From contig DFYA01000215.1 of NCBI GenBank assembly GCA_002382525.1, positions 406 through 17,207 on the forward strand: a stretch of 16,802 nt of DNA, in the 5' to 3' direction. Positions 6,345 through 14,520 of the stretch are shown here, piece after piece. The translations under genes and the position numbers were made by a program. The notes below the pieces were generated by a model. The model had not been told where the DNA came from. It saw nothing but the letters and a program-made list of their open reading frames with translations, and did not search any database. This DNA is from Opitutaceae bacterium UBA4094 (GTDB taxonomy: Bacteria; Verrucomicrobiota; Verrucomicrobiia; Opitutales; Opitutaceae). Numbering within the stretch: position 1 is the stretch's first letter; every line of letters starts with the position of its first letter.

Positions 6345-8861
6345 TCAGACGGCCACCGAGGGCAGGTTCCAGATTTGCTTCGCGTATTCGCGGATCGTGC
6401 GGTCGCTGGAGAACTTGCCGACGCGGGCCGTGTTGAGGATCGCCATCTTGGCCCAGCGCGCGGTGTCGCGATACGCGGCGTCCACTTGCTCGTGGGCTTT
6501 CACGTAGGCGCGATAATCGGCGAGCACCTTGTAGGGATCGCCGCCGTCGAGCAGGCTGTGGTGCAACGAACCAAAGGCGTGGCTCTCGCCAGGCGTGAAG
6601 TAGTCGGAGCCAATCCAGTCCACGATCGCGCGCAGTTCGTCATCGGAACCGTAATAGGTCCACGGGTTGTAACCCTTAGCATCGAGCGCCTCCACGTCGG
6701 GCACCTTGAGGCCGAAGATGAAGATATTGTCGTCGCCGACCTCCTCGCCGATTTCCACGTTGGCGCCGTCGAGCGTTCCGATCGTCAACGCACCGTTGAG
6801 CGCGAGTTTCATGTTGCCCGTGCCGGACGCTTCCTTGCCGGCGGTCGAAATCTGCTCGGAGAGGTCGGCGGCAGGGATGATTTTCTCCGCGAGGGAGACG
6901 CGGTAGTTGGGCAGGAAGACGACCTTCAATTTGCCGTTGATGCGGGCGTCTTTGTTGATGCGTTCGCCGATGACGTTGATCGCACGAATGATGTTTTTCG
7001 CGAGGTCGTAACCGGGGGCGGCCTTGGCGCCGAAGATGAACACGCGCGGCACGATATCGAGCGACGGGTTCTGCAACAGGCGGCGGTAAAGCGTGAGGAT
7101 GTGCAGCAGATTGAGGTGTTGGCGCTTGTATTCGTGAAGACGCTTGATCTGCACGTCGAAGAGCGCGTCGGGCGAAACGACCACGCCGCACTGGTCGTTG
7201 ATGACCGCTGCGAGATCGACCTTGTTGGCGCGCTTGATCGCCATGAACTCTTTCTGAAATTCGGGCTTGTCGGCGAACTTTTCGAGTCCGCGAAGAACAT
7301 CGAGGTCGCGAGCCCACACAGCGGGCGAACCGAGTTTTTCGGTGATGAGCGCGGAGAGCCGCGGATTGCAATCGAGCAACCAGCGACGCGGCGTGATGCC
7401 GTTGGTCTTGTTCTGGAATTTGCCCGGGTAGAGCGCGTCGAAATCGGGGAAGAGATCCTTCTTGAGGAGTTCGGTGTGCAGCGCGGCGACGCCGTTGACG
7501 GCGTGCGAGCCGACGACCGCGAGGTTAGCCATGCGGAAGGCTTTCGCGCCGCCCTCTTCGACGAGGGAGAGGATTGACTTGCGGTGGTTGTCGCCGGGCC
7601 ACTTGGCCTCGACGGTTTCCATGAGACGACGGTTGATCTCGAAGATGAGCTGCGCGTGGCGCGGAAGCACGCGGGTGAAGAGCGGCACGCCCCACTTTTC
7701 GAGCGCTTCAGGAAGCAGCGTATGGTTGGTGTAGCCGAAGGTCTTGGTGACGATGGCCCACGCGGCGTCCCACGCGAAATTGTGTTCATCAAGCAGAATG
7801 CGGAGCAGCTCGGCGACCGCGACGGCGGGGTGCGTGTCGTTGAGTTGAACCGCGACCTTGTCGTCGAAGTTGCCCCAGGTGTTGCCTGCGTGGCGGAAGT
7901 GACGGCGGATGATGTCGCGCAGCGAACAGGCGACGAAGAAATACTGCTGAACGAGGCGGAGTTCTTTGCCGTTCTCGGTCTTGTCGTTCGGGTAAAGCAC
8001 CTTCGAGACGGTCTCGCCGATGGCCTTTTCGCGCACGGCATCCACGTAGCCGCCGCTGTTAAAGGCGACCAAGTCGAACTCCTCGGTCGAGCGCGAGGCC
8101 CAGAGGCGGAGAAGGTTCACCGTGGCGGTGCCGTAGCCGGCGATCGGAATGTCGTAGGGCACGCCGAGAATCGTCTTGGCGTCGACCCAGTGCGGGTGGG
8201 AGTTGCCCTGATCGTCGAAGACGTTTTCCACGCGTCCGTAGATATGGACGTCGGTAGTGTATTCGGGGCGCACAATCTCCCACGGCGTGCCGAAGATCAT
8301 CCAGTTGTCGGGATGCTCGACTTGATGGCCGTGGACAAACTCCTGTTTAAAGAGGCCGAACTCGTAATGGATACCGTAGCCGATCGCGGGCAGATCGAGC
8401 GTGGCCAGCGAATCGAGGAAACACGCCGCGAGGCGCCCGAGACCACCGTTGCCGAGGCCCATGTCGACCTCGCTCTCGCGCACCGTTTCCCAATCGACAC
8501 CGAGTTCCTTCAGCGCCGAACGCGCCTCGTCGTAGAGCCCGGTGTTGTAGAGGTTGTTCTCGAACAGGCGGCCCATCAGGTATTCGAGCGACAGATAATA
8601 AAGACGCCGGGCGTTCTGTTTGTTGTGCACACCCTGCGTCTTGATGAGACGGGCGAGGATGTTTTCGCGCACGGCCAGCGAAGTCGCGATCCACCAGTCA
8701 CGCGGCTTGGCGGTGGTCAGGTCACGAGCGAGCGTGAACGTGAGGTTACGCAGGATCGACTGTTTGAGGCTGCCGCAATCGACCACTCCGTTCACCTGCG
8801 GGGAGGAAACAACGGGAGCGGTGTCGGACTTGGTTTTCTTGGGTTTGGTAGATACGGCCAT
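6345..8861 (-). CDS. glgP: Glycogen/alpha-glucan phosphorylase
   Basis: This 838-residue enzyme is the usual length for the family. It cleaves alpha-1,4 glucan with phosphate to release glucose-1-phosphate and uses pyridoxal phosphate. The cofactor motif EASGTGNMK at 677-685 places the PLP lysine at 685, followed by GTLDGANVEI. Other conserved blocks are YYLSLEYLMGR (88-98), GLGNGGLGRLAACFLDS (135-151), VQLNDTHPAVA (338-348), NGITPRRW (487-494) and KRLHEYKRQ (573-581). The first 25 residues are Lys/Ser-rich and look flexible. The start at 8861 is the first ATG and no Shine-Dalgarno sequence is present. mutL lies 122 bases upstream on the same strand, and an intrinsic terminator follows. Glc-1-P from this enzyme could feed the mutase and pyrophosphorylase encoded next. 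Confidence 0.97.
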   Translation of the reverse strand: MAVSTKPKKTKSDTAPVVSSPQVNGVVDCGSLKQSILRNLTFTLARDLTTAKPRDWWIATSLAVRENILARLIKTQGVHNKQNARRLYYLSLEYLMGRLFENNLYNTGLYDEARSALKELGVDWETVRESEVDMGLGNGGLGRLAACFLDSLATLDLPAIGYGIHYEFGLFKQEFVHGHQVEHPDNWMIFGTPWEIVRPEYTTDVHIYGRVENVFDDQGNSHPHWVDAKTILGVPYDIPIAGYGTATVNLLRLWASRSTEEFDLVAFNSGGYVDAVREKAIGETVSKVLYPNDKTENGKELRLVQQYFFVACSLRDIIRRHFRHAGNTWGNFDDKVAVQLNDTHPAVAVAELLRILLDEHNFAWDAAWAIVTKTFGYTNHTLLPEALEKWGVPLFTRVLPRHAQLIFEINRRLMETVEAKWPGDNHRKSILSLVEEGGAKAFRMANLAVVGSHAVNGVAALHTELLKKDLFPDFDALYPGKFQNKTNGITPRRWLLDCNPRLSALITEKLGSPAVWARDLDVLRGLEKFADKPEFQKEFMAIKRANKVDLAAVINDQCGVVVSPDALFDVQIKRLHEYKRQHLNLLHILTLYRRLLQNPSLDIVPRVFIFGAKAAPGYDLAKNIIRAINVIGERINKDARINGKLKVVFLPNYRVSLAEKIIPAADLSEQISTAGKEASGTGNMKLALNGALTIGTLDGANVEIGEEVGDDNIFIFGLKVPDVEALDAKGYNPWTYYGSDDELRAIVDWIGSDYFTPGESHAFGSLHHSLLDGGDPYKVLADYRAYVKAHEQVDAAYRDTARWAKMAILNTARVGKFSSDRTIREYAKQIWNLPSVAV

Positions 8862-8983
8862 TGGAAATGTGGTGGGAATTAAGCGTAAACAACAGGAAGC
8901 GTGCCATTAACTGAAACGCGGTCAGGTTGTTTGACGGGTTAAGCGGTGAAAAGGACAGATTAAAAGCGAGGAGGTAACGCGGT

Positions 8984-10783
8984 TCATCGCTGGAAACGTC
9001 GAGCCAGTTCACCATGGCTGAGTTCGACATGCGTCGGTGTGCCCGCAGGACTCGTGAGCGGCGAGCGGCACGCGAACAGCTGCCCGACCAACGACAACAT
9101 CGCGGCCTCTCCGGCGACTTCGCCCAACCGCACCGCACGCGATGCCGCGAGCCGTGCCAGTTGCTCCCGCGCCACATCGAGCCGGCTCTCCTGCAAACGG
9201 CCATCGCGCAACGCGCCCAAGAGTTCGCGCACAAACGGCTCCGCGTCGCCCGGCTCCATCCACGCAGGCAGAGACTCAATGCGGAAAAAATTGCGCCCGA
9301 ACTCGACGACCTCGAACCCGTGACCGTTGAGAAACTCCAAACGATCGAGCAGCAGCGCGCTCGCGATCGGATCCAACTCCAACGGCACCGGCAGCAACAG
9401 CCGCTGGCTCGGCACCGTGCCGTCACGAAACTGTTCCTGCAGTCGCTCGAACCAGATGCGTTCATGCGCCGCCCGGCGGTCGAGCAACACGAGGCCCGCC
9501 CGTGTCTCGAAAAGCGCATAGGAGCCGTGCGCCAACCCCAAAAACCGCCACGCGGGCGTGGTCGCGGGTGCTGACGCAGACGCAGGTGCGGATGGGAACG
9601 CTGGGCCCTCAGCCGGCGCAACCGGAGACGCCGAGGCGGACGGGCGCGAAGGGGTGATCGGTTCCTCGCGGCGCTCAAGCGTCATCGAAGACGCGCCGGC
9701 CAGCTTCGGAAGAACAAACGCAGGTGTAGGGCTTGGCACCGCAGCGCCCACAGGAACGGTTACTGCGGGCGCGGCGGCAGGCGCGCTCGTCTCGCCAAGT
9801 TCTCGCAGGCGCGACAACACACTGCGAATCACAAACCCGCGCACGGCGGTCTCCGCACGGAAACGCACTTCGCGCTTCGACGGGTGCACGTTGACGTCCA
9901 CTGCCGCCGGATCGATTTCGAAGAACACAAACGCCAACGGATACCGCCCCTTCGGCAACGACTCGTGGTAGCTTTCAATCAACGCGTAATTGATCGCCTT
10001 CGTATCCACCGGACGCTGGTTTATGAACGTGATCATCTCGTGCCGCGTCGAGCGACCGGAGCCGGGTTTTCCAATCAGACCGCTCAGCCGCATGCCGTTT
10101 TCCGCCGTGTCGATCGGCACGAGTTCCGATGCCAGCTGGCGCCCAAAGATCTCCGCCACCCGCCCGAGCAGATCGGCGCACTCGGGCGAGCGAAAGATGA
10201 CGCGCCCGTCCTCGATCAACGTGAACGCCACCTTCGGAAACGCCAACGCGTAGAGCCGCACGCCCGTGATGATGTGCGCGGCCTCGGTCTGGTCGGTCTT
10301 GAGGAACTTGCGCCGCGCCGGCACCGAGTTGAACAACTGCGACACCTCGATGCGCGTCCCGACCGGACGTCCGCAGTCGCGCACGTGGACAAATTTGCCG
10401 CCGTTCACGAGGATCTCCGAACCGACATCGGAGCCGGCCTCGCGTGTCTGTAATACAAATCTGGATACGCTCGCAATGGACGGCAGCGCTTCACCGCGAA
10501 ATCCGAAACTCGCGAGCCGGTTAAGGTCGTCGGCTTCGGCGATCTTGCTGGTCGCATGACGTTCGAGGGCGAGCAGAGCATCGTCGCGGGACATGCCGTG
10601 GCCGTTGTCCTCGATCCGCATGAGCGAACGCCCGCCATGGCGAAACTCCACTTCGACGCGGGTCGCGCCCGCATCGATCGCGTTTTCGACCAGCTCTTTC
10701 ACCACTGCGGCCGGGCGCTCGATCACCTCGCCGGCGGCGATTTGATTGGCGACCCGGTCGGAGAGGATACGGACCTTACCCAT
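8984..10783 (-). CDS. mutL: DNA mismatch repair protein MutL with degraded endonuclease motifs
   Basis: This 599-residue protein couples mismatch recognition by MutS to strand excision. The N-terminal GHKL ATPase is intact: ELVENAIDAGA (30-40), RIEDNGHGM (56-64), ATSKI (77-81), GFRGEAL (94-100) and NQRPVDT (255-261), plus VDVNVHPSKREVRF (295-308). An Ala/Pro/Ser-rich linker spans about 333-411. The C-terminal dimerisation domain begins near 412. There the endonuclease motif DQHA(X)2E(X)4E is changed to DRRA at 435-438, with the two Glu kept. The ACR motif (571-573) is followed after only four residues by SPAGTPT (578-584), which appears to correspond to the CPHGRPT motif, so Cys and His ligands are lost and a helix is missing. 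It starts 4 bases after argH and is probably co-transcribed with it. Confidence 0.95.
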   Translation of the reverse strand: MGKVRILSDRVANQIAAGEVIERPAAVVKELVENAIDAGATRVEVEFRHGGRSLMRIEDNGHGMSRDDALLALERHATSKIAEADDLNRLASFGFRGEALPSIASVSRFVLQTREAGSDVGSEILVNGGKFVHVRDCGRPVGTRIEVSQLFNSVPARRKFLKTDQTEAAHIITGVRLYALAFPKVAFTLIEDGRVIFRSPECADLLGRVAEIFGRQLASELVPIDTAENGMRLSGLIGKPGSGRSTRHEMITFINQRPVDTKAINYALIESYHESLPKGRYPLAFVFFEIDPAAVDVNVHPSKREVRFRAETAVRGFVIRSVLSRLRELGETSAPAAAPAVTVPVGAAVPSPTPAFVLPKLAGASSMTLERREEPITPSRPSASASPVAPAEGPAFPSAPASASAPATTPAWRFLGLAHGSYALFETRAGLVLLDRRAAHERIWFERLQEQFRDGTVPSQRLLLPVPLELDPIASALLLDRLEFLNGHGFEVVEFGRNFFRIESLPAWMEPGDAEPFVRELLGALRDGRLQESRLDVAREQLARLAASRAVRLGEVAGEAAMLSLVGQLFACRSPLTSPAGTPTHVELSHGELARRFQR

Positions 10784-10787
10784 CGAA

Positions 10788-12188
10788 TCAGCCGAGCAGC
10801 TTTTCCCAGCGCTTGAACTGCTTCTTCACCTGGGCGGGACCGGGCATGCCGGTGCCGCGGCGTTTGTCCATCGCGCGTTTGAGGTCGAACACGGATGCCC
10901 AGTCGTCGCCGTAACCGGCGTGGATTTTTTTGACCTCGACGGTCGGGAGTTTGTCGAGCGGCAGCTTCAGCGTCTCAGCGAGTTTGACGACCGAGCCGAC
11001 CGCGTGATGCGCCTCGCGGAACGGCACGCCGCGATCCACCAGATAGTCCGCCAAATCGGTCGCGAGCAACGCGGGGTCGGCGACGGCCTCCGCGCAACGT
11101 TCGCGAAACACCGTCATGCCGGCGATGGTGCCGGCGAGCACATCGGCGCAGAGCGCGGTCTGATCGAAGCTGTCGAACACCGGCGGTTTGTCCTCCTGCA
11201 GGTCGCGGTTGTAGGTGAGCGGCAGGCCCTTCGCGAGCGTGAGCAGCGTGTGCAAGTTGCCTTGCAAGCGCGCCGATTTGCCGCGGAGCAGTTCGCACGA
11301 GTCGGGGTTCTTCTTTTGCGGCATCAACGACGAGCCGGTGCAAAACGTATCGGGCAGGTCGATGAACTTAAACTCCACGCTCGACCAGATGATGAGGTCC
11401 TCGGCGATGCGCGACATGTGCACACCAAAGAGCGCGCAGGCGGTGGCGAATTCGATGAACAAATCGCGATCGGCCACGGTATCCATCGAGTTCTGGCTGA
11501 CCTGCGGGCGGCCCTTGGCGTCGACAAAGCCGAGCTGTTTCGCGGTGAACTCGCGGTCGATGGGCAACGTGGTCCCGGCAATAGCGCCGGAGCCGAGGGG
11601 GCACCAATTGGCGTGATTCGCGACCTCGACAAACCGAGCGCGGTCGCGCTCCAGCATCTCCAGGTAGGCGAACAGGTGGTGCGACAGGAACACGGGCTGC
11701 GCGCGCTGGAGATGCGTGTATCCAGGAATCAATACATCGCCGTCGTTCTTCGCGACGGACAGGATCGCGCGCTGGGCGCCGAGGATTTTATCCGCGAGCA
11801 CGGCGCACGTATGTTTGAACCAAAGGCGCATGTCGGTCGCGACCTGATCGTTGCGGCTGCGCGCGGTGTGAAGCTTGGCGGCGGCGGGCACCGTTTTCGT
11901 GAGCGCCTGCTCGATGTTCATGTGCACGTCTTCGAGTTGGGTGCTCCACGTGAACTTGCCCGCCTCGATCTGCGCGAGGATGGCGTCGAGGCCGGCGTGG
12001 ATCGCGTCGCGTTCTTTCGCGGTGATGAGGCCAACGTGCGCAAGCATCGCCGAGTGGGCCTTGCTGCCGGCGATGTCGAACGGCGCGAGCCGATGATCGA
12101 ACGAGACGGACTCGCTGAATTTCAGCATCAGTTCCGCAGGTCCGGCAGTGAACCGTCCGCCCCAGGTCGCTTGTGATTTCTTCGCCAT
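10788..12188 (-). CDS. argH: Argininosuccinate lyase
   Basis: This 466-residue cytoplasmic enzyme splits argininosuccinate into arginine and fumarate, the last step of arginine synthesis. The fumarase/aspartase-superfamily signature GSSLMPQKKNP at 285-295 is complete, with the catalytic Ser in the SS pair. TARSRNDQV (108-116) and the general-acid region GYTHLQ with His159 (156-161) are also present. An upstream frame extends to 12245, but I chose ATG 12188 because MAKKSQATWGGRF is the usual family beginning. No Shine-Dalgarno sequence is seen. The gene is on the minus strand, 75 bases after the preceding kinase-like gene and 4 bases before mutL. No other arginine genes are in the window. Confidence 0.96.
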   Translation of the reverse strand: MAKKSQATWGGRFTAGPAELMLKFSESVSFDHRLAPFDIAGSKAHSAMLAHVGLITAKERDAIHAGLDAILAQIEAGKFTWSTQLEDVHMNIEQALTKTVPAAAKLHTARSRNDQVATDMRLWFKHTCAVLADKILGAQRAILSVAKNDGDVLIPGYTHLQRAQPVFLSHHLFAYLEMLERDRARFVEVANHANWCPLGSGAIAGTTLPIDREFTAKQLGFVDAKGRPQVSQNSMDTVADRDLFIEFATACALFGVHMSRIAEDLIIWSSVEFKFIDLPDTFCTGSSLMPQKKNPDSCELLRGKSARLQGNLHTLLTLAKGLPLTYNRDLQEDKPPVFDSFDQTALCADVLAGTIAGMTVFRERCAEAVADPALLATDLADYLVDRGVPFREAHHAVGSVVKLAETLKLPLDKLPTVEVKKIHAGYGDDWASVFDLKRAMDKRRGTGMPGPAQVKKQFKRWEKLLG

Positions 12189-12263
12189 AAAAGGAACCGA
12201 GAGCACACGCGCCCGCCCCACCCTGCGCAATGCGAAAGACACCACGCGCCGGCCGTAGCGTGT

Positions 12264-13880
12264 TTACGACGTCACGGGGAAAAACCGGTTCACCTCGGCG
12301 AGCGCCTCGTTCATCGCAAACGGCTTTTGCAAGTAACCCTTGGCGCCCGCTCGCAAGATCTCGGTCTTCAGGTTGGCCTCCAGATGGCCGCTCATGATGA
12401 GGGCGTTCACCTGCGGCGAATGATCTTTGATCTTCAGAAACGCCTCCCAGCCGCTCATCCGCGGCAGACCGAGGTCGATCACCACCAACGCGATTTTCGA
12501 GGCGTTGCGGGTAAACTCCTCGACGGCCTCGACGCCGTCGCGCGCCTTGAGCACGTTGAAGCCGTTTCGTGTCAGCAGAAAACTCAACGCCTGCAACAAC
12601 GTATCCTCGTCGTCCACGACCAGCACGGTGCGCTCGGCAGCCAGCGCGGTCGGGTTGATAGCGACCGGCGGTTCCTTGACCGGCTCAGACTCCATGAGAG
12701 CCGGGACATACAACCGAAACACCAACGCCGGGCCGGACCAGGTGTCGACTTCCAGATGCCCTCGATGGCTGGCCATGATGCTGTGAACCACCAAGATCGC
12801 GAGGTCGCGACGGCGTTCGGCGAACCGCACCGCCGCGTCCCACGTGCCCGGTCGCTCGCCCTCGACAAAACTCTTCGCCGGCGGGGCCGCCCAAAGTTTG
12901 AGCATCACATAGGCAGGTTCGCGCGCATCGGAAAACTTGGTGCGCACCTCGGCGCCATCCACGCGACGCGTAGTGAACAACATGCGCCCGCCGTCGCCCG
13001 TGAGTTCACGCGCCTTTTGGCCGAGGTTCGCGAGCACGTGGTGGAATTGCTGCGGATCGAGGGACACCGGCGGCAGGTCGCTCGCGAGGTCCAGCGACAC
13101 CTCGATGTTGGGCGTGAGCGTTTCGCCGGCCATGCGGAAAAACTCCTTCACGAACGCACCGACGTCGATGCGCTGGAAACACAACTCGTCGCGTCGCGAG
13201 AGGTGTAGCGTTTGCCGGATCAAGTTGGCCGCACGCCGCACCGCGTGGTCGATTCCGCCGACTGCGGTGCCGAGTCGGCCGGCATCGAGCGAGCCGTCCT
13301 GAAGAAACGCCGTGTAGCCGAGTATGATCGAAAGGAGATTATTGAAATCGTTGCTGATGTCGGACGCCAACGCCGTGAAGTTTTCCGCCTGTTGATGCTG
13401 GCGCAGCTGCGGCAATCCGCTCACCTGCCGACTCAGATCCACCAGCGTCGTCAGGCGATACGCCCGGCCGTCCGGAGATTTGAGCCGCGTGTCCGACGCG
13501 TGCGCGAACAGCGGCCGCCCGCTTTTGTGGAGATAGGTAGACTCAGCCGTCGCCGTGTCGTCGCCACCCATAAACGCTGCATGTTCGACCGAACCACGCA
13601 CGGAGGCCTCCGCCGCGAAAAGCCGCATCAGGTGCATGCCCGGCAATTCGCCCGCCGAATAACCCACCGTCTCCGCGAACGCCGCGTTGGTCCCGACGAT
13701 GCTCCCGCGGTCATCAGTCAGGCAAAGTCCCACCGAAGAGCGTGTCCAAAAATCGGCGAGCAACTCACCTAAAACTGCAGGCACCGGGAAAGCGTTCTCA
13801 AGCGAGGATGCAGATGCCGCCGCCGGGGAGCGTCCGCCGGCGGCTGACACGGCCGAAGATCTTTCGTCGCCTGAATTCAT
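12264..13880 (-). CDS. PAS / pseudo-histidine-kinase / receiver protein
   Basis: The 538-residue protein has a hybrid-kinase layout without membrane segments: a Ser/Ala-rich N-terminus, a PAS domain (about 45-150), a DHp-like helix pair (about 165-230), a degenerate ATPase region (about 265-395) and a C-terminal receiver domain (about 418-535). In the H-box, families normally have (I/F)AHDFNNLL; here it is ISNDFNNLL, so Asn177 (AAC) replaces the phospho-accepting His. The N-box reads NLGQKAREL with Lys289 where Asn normally binds Mg-ATP, and no DxGxGM or GTGLGL box is found. The receiver keeps its acidic pair Asp423/Asp424, phospho-acceptor Asp469, Ser497 and Lys519. A longer frame exists to 14132, but ATG 13880 is preferred because it overlaps the osmC stop as ATGA. 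It is likely a scaffold or phosphate acceptor rather than an active kinase. Confidence 0.85.
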   Translation of the reverse strand: MNSGDERSSAVSAAGGRSPAAASASSLENAFPVPAVLGELLADFWTRSSVGLCLTDDRGSIVGTNAAFAETVGYSAGELPGMHLMRLFAAEASVRGSVEHAAFMGGDDTATAESTYLHKSGRPLFAHASDTRLKSPDGRAYRLTTLVDLSRQVSGLPQLRQHQQAENFTALASDISNDFNNLLSIILGYTAFLQDGSLDAGRLGTAVGGIDHAVRRAANLIRQTLHLSRRDELCFQRIDVGAFVKEFFRMAGETLTPNIEVSLDLASDLPPVSLDPQQFHHVLANLGQKARELTGDGGRMLFTTRRVDGAEVRTKFSDAREPAYVMLKLWAAPPAKSFVEGERPGTWDAAVRFAERRRDLAILVVHSIMASHRGHLEVDTWSGPALVFRLYVPALMESEPVKEPPVAINPTALAAERTVLVVDDEDTLLQALSFLLTRNGFNVLKARDGVEAVEEFTRNASKIALVVIDLGLPRMSGWEAFLKIKDHSPQVNALIMSGHLEANLKTEILRAGAKGYLQKPFAMNEALAEVNRFFPVTS

Positions 13881-14287
13881 TCCGCCCAATGGAACGTCAC
13901 CGGTTTCTCCACGGCGGGATGCAGGCTTTGGTGAACCGGGCAGTGATGCGCCGCGTGCTCGAGCAGACTCGCCAGCGGCTCGGTTCTCGCCATTGGCAGC
14001 CACACTGTGGTCGCGAGTCGCACGATCCGGCGCGGCGCATCTGCGGACATCTCCTTGGTCACCTCGTAACGCAGTCCCGCGAGCTCGACGCCGTGTTTCC
14101 GAGCGACGATCGCCATCGTCGTTGCCACGCACGTCGCCATCGCGGTCGCCACGAGATCGGTGGGGGAAAAGGCCTCACCTCGCCCTTGGTTGTCCTTGGG
14201 CGCGTCGGTCATGAGAACGCTGCCCGAAGGCCCATGAGTCGCGACACAATGCAAATCGCCTTGATACTCACCGGTGACTTTGACCAT
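13877..14287 (-). CDS. OsmC/Ohr-family peroxiredoxin-like protein
   Basis: This 136-residue protein fits the small OsmC fold, which reduces organic hydroperoxides through two cysteines. The first is Cys53 in SPTDLVATAMATCVATTM (41-58) and the second is Cys116 in HHCPVHQSL (114-122), matching the family's pattern. The N-terminal part, with HGPSGSVLMTDAP, also fits. It is closer to the OsmC/YhfA-like branch than to Ohr as judged by motif wording, but this is uncertain. The start at 14287 is the first ATG, with a weak AGG three bases before it. The stop TGA overlaps the start of the downstream PAS/receiver gene (ATGA), which suggests coupled translation and a possible functional link to redox sensing. 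The tRNA-Arg gene lies 51 bases upstream on the same strand. Confidence 0.9.
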   Translation of the reverse strand: MVKVTGEYQGDLHCVATHGPSGSVLMTDAPKDNQGRGEAFSPTDLVATAMATCVATTMAIVARKHGVELAGLRYEVTKEMSADAPRRIVRLATTVWLPMARTEPLASLLEHAAHHCPVHQSLHPAVEKPVTFHWAE

Positions 14288-14338
14288 GCGCCTACCGTCA
14301 AGGGTTTTGCGACTCTGGCAACAGCCAACTTTTTGAAA

Positions 14339-14415
14339 TGGTGCGCCCGGCGGGACTCGAACCCACGACCACCAGCTTAGAAGGCAGGTGCTCTATCCAA
14401 CTGAGCTACAGGCGC
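14339..14415 (-). tRNA. tRNA-Arg (anticodon TCT)
   Basis: On the minus strand the cloverleaf is complete: acceptor GCGCCTG / CGGGCGC, D-arm GCTC-AGTTGGATA-GAGC, anticodon loop CTTCTAA with anticodon TCT (complement of 14379-14381), T-arm GTGGG-TTCGAGT-CCCGC, discriminator A, and encoded CCA at 14339-14341. The anticodon stem CCTGC/GCTGG contains a U-U mismatch at positions 29-41. It reads AGA and AGG codons. Confidence 0.96.
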
Positions 14416-14520
14416 CCGAAGAAACGACCTCGGACGTTGGCGACCGCGCCGGGCTCCGACAAGGTCAAAGGCTGCCGTTGACCCGGCGCTCCGCCCGTCG
14501 TTACCAACACGCCACCACAC

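Noticed and set aside
7584..8882. 432-residue plus-strand frame opposite glgP
   Set aside because: The complementary glgP frame has all catalytic motifs. The antisense product is Val/Glu/Arg-rich with no domain.
8746..9678. 310-residue minus-strand frame overlapping the end of mutL
   Set aside because: It is out of frame with mutL, Arg/Ser-rich, and does not supply the missing MutL C-terminal motifs, so it is neither a gene nor evidence of a frameshift.
10746..12176. 476-residue plus-strand frame opposite argH
   Set aside because: argH is complete with its signature motif. The opposite frame is an antisense shadow with repetitive Arg/Glu/Ala composition.
12189..12263. Search for a terminator or promoter between the pseudo-kinase and argH
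   Set aside because: No stem with a T-run and no convincing -35/-10 pair was seen, so no feature is claimed.
13881..14132. 84-residue N-terminal extension of the pseudo-kinase
   Set aside because: It would overlap osmC almost entirely in another frame and is Arg-rich. The ATGA overlap at 13880 is the more natural start.
14439..14468. Possible promoter for tRNA-Arg (TTGACC on minus at 14463-14468)
   Set aside because: No acceptable -10 box lies 16-18 bases further on, so the single -35-like match is not enough.
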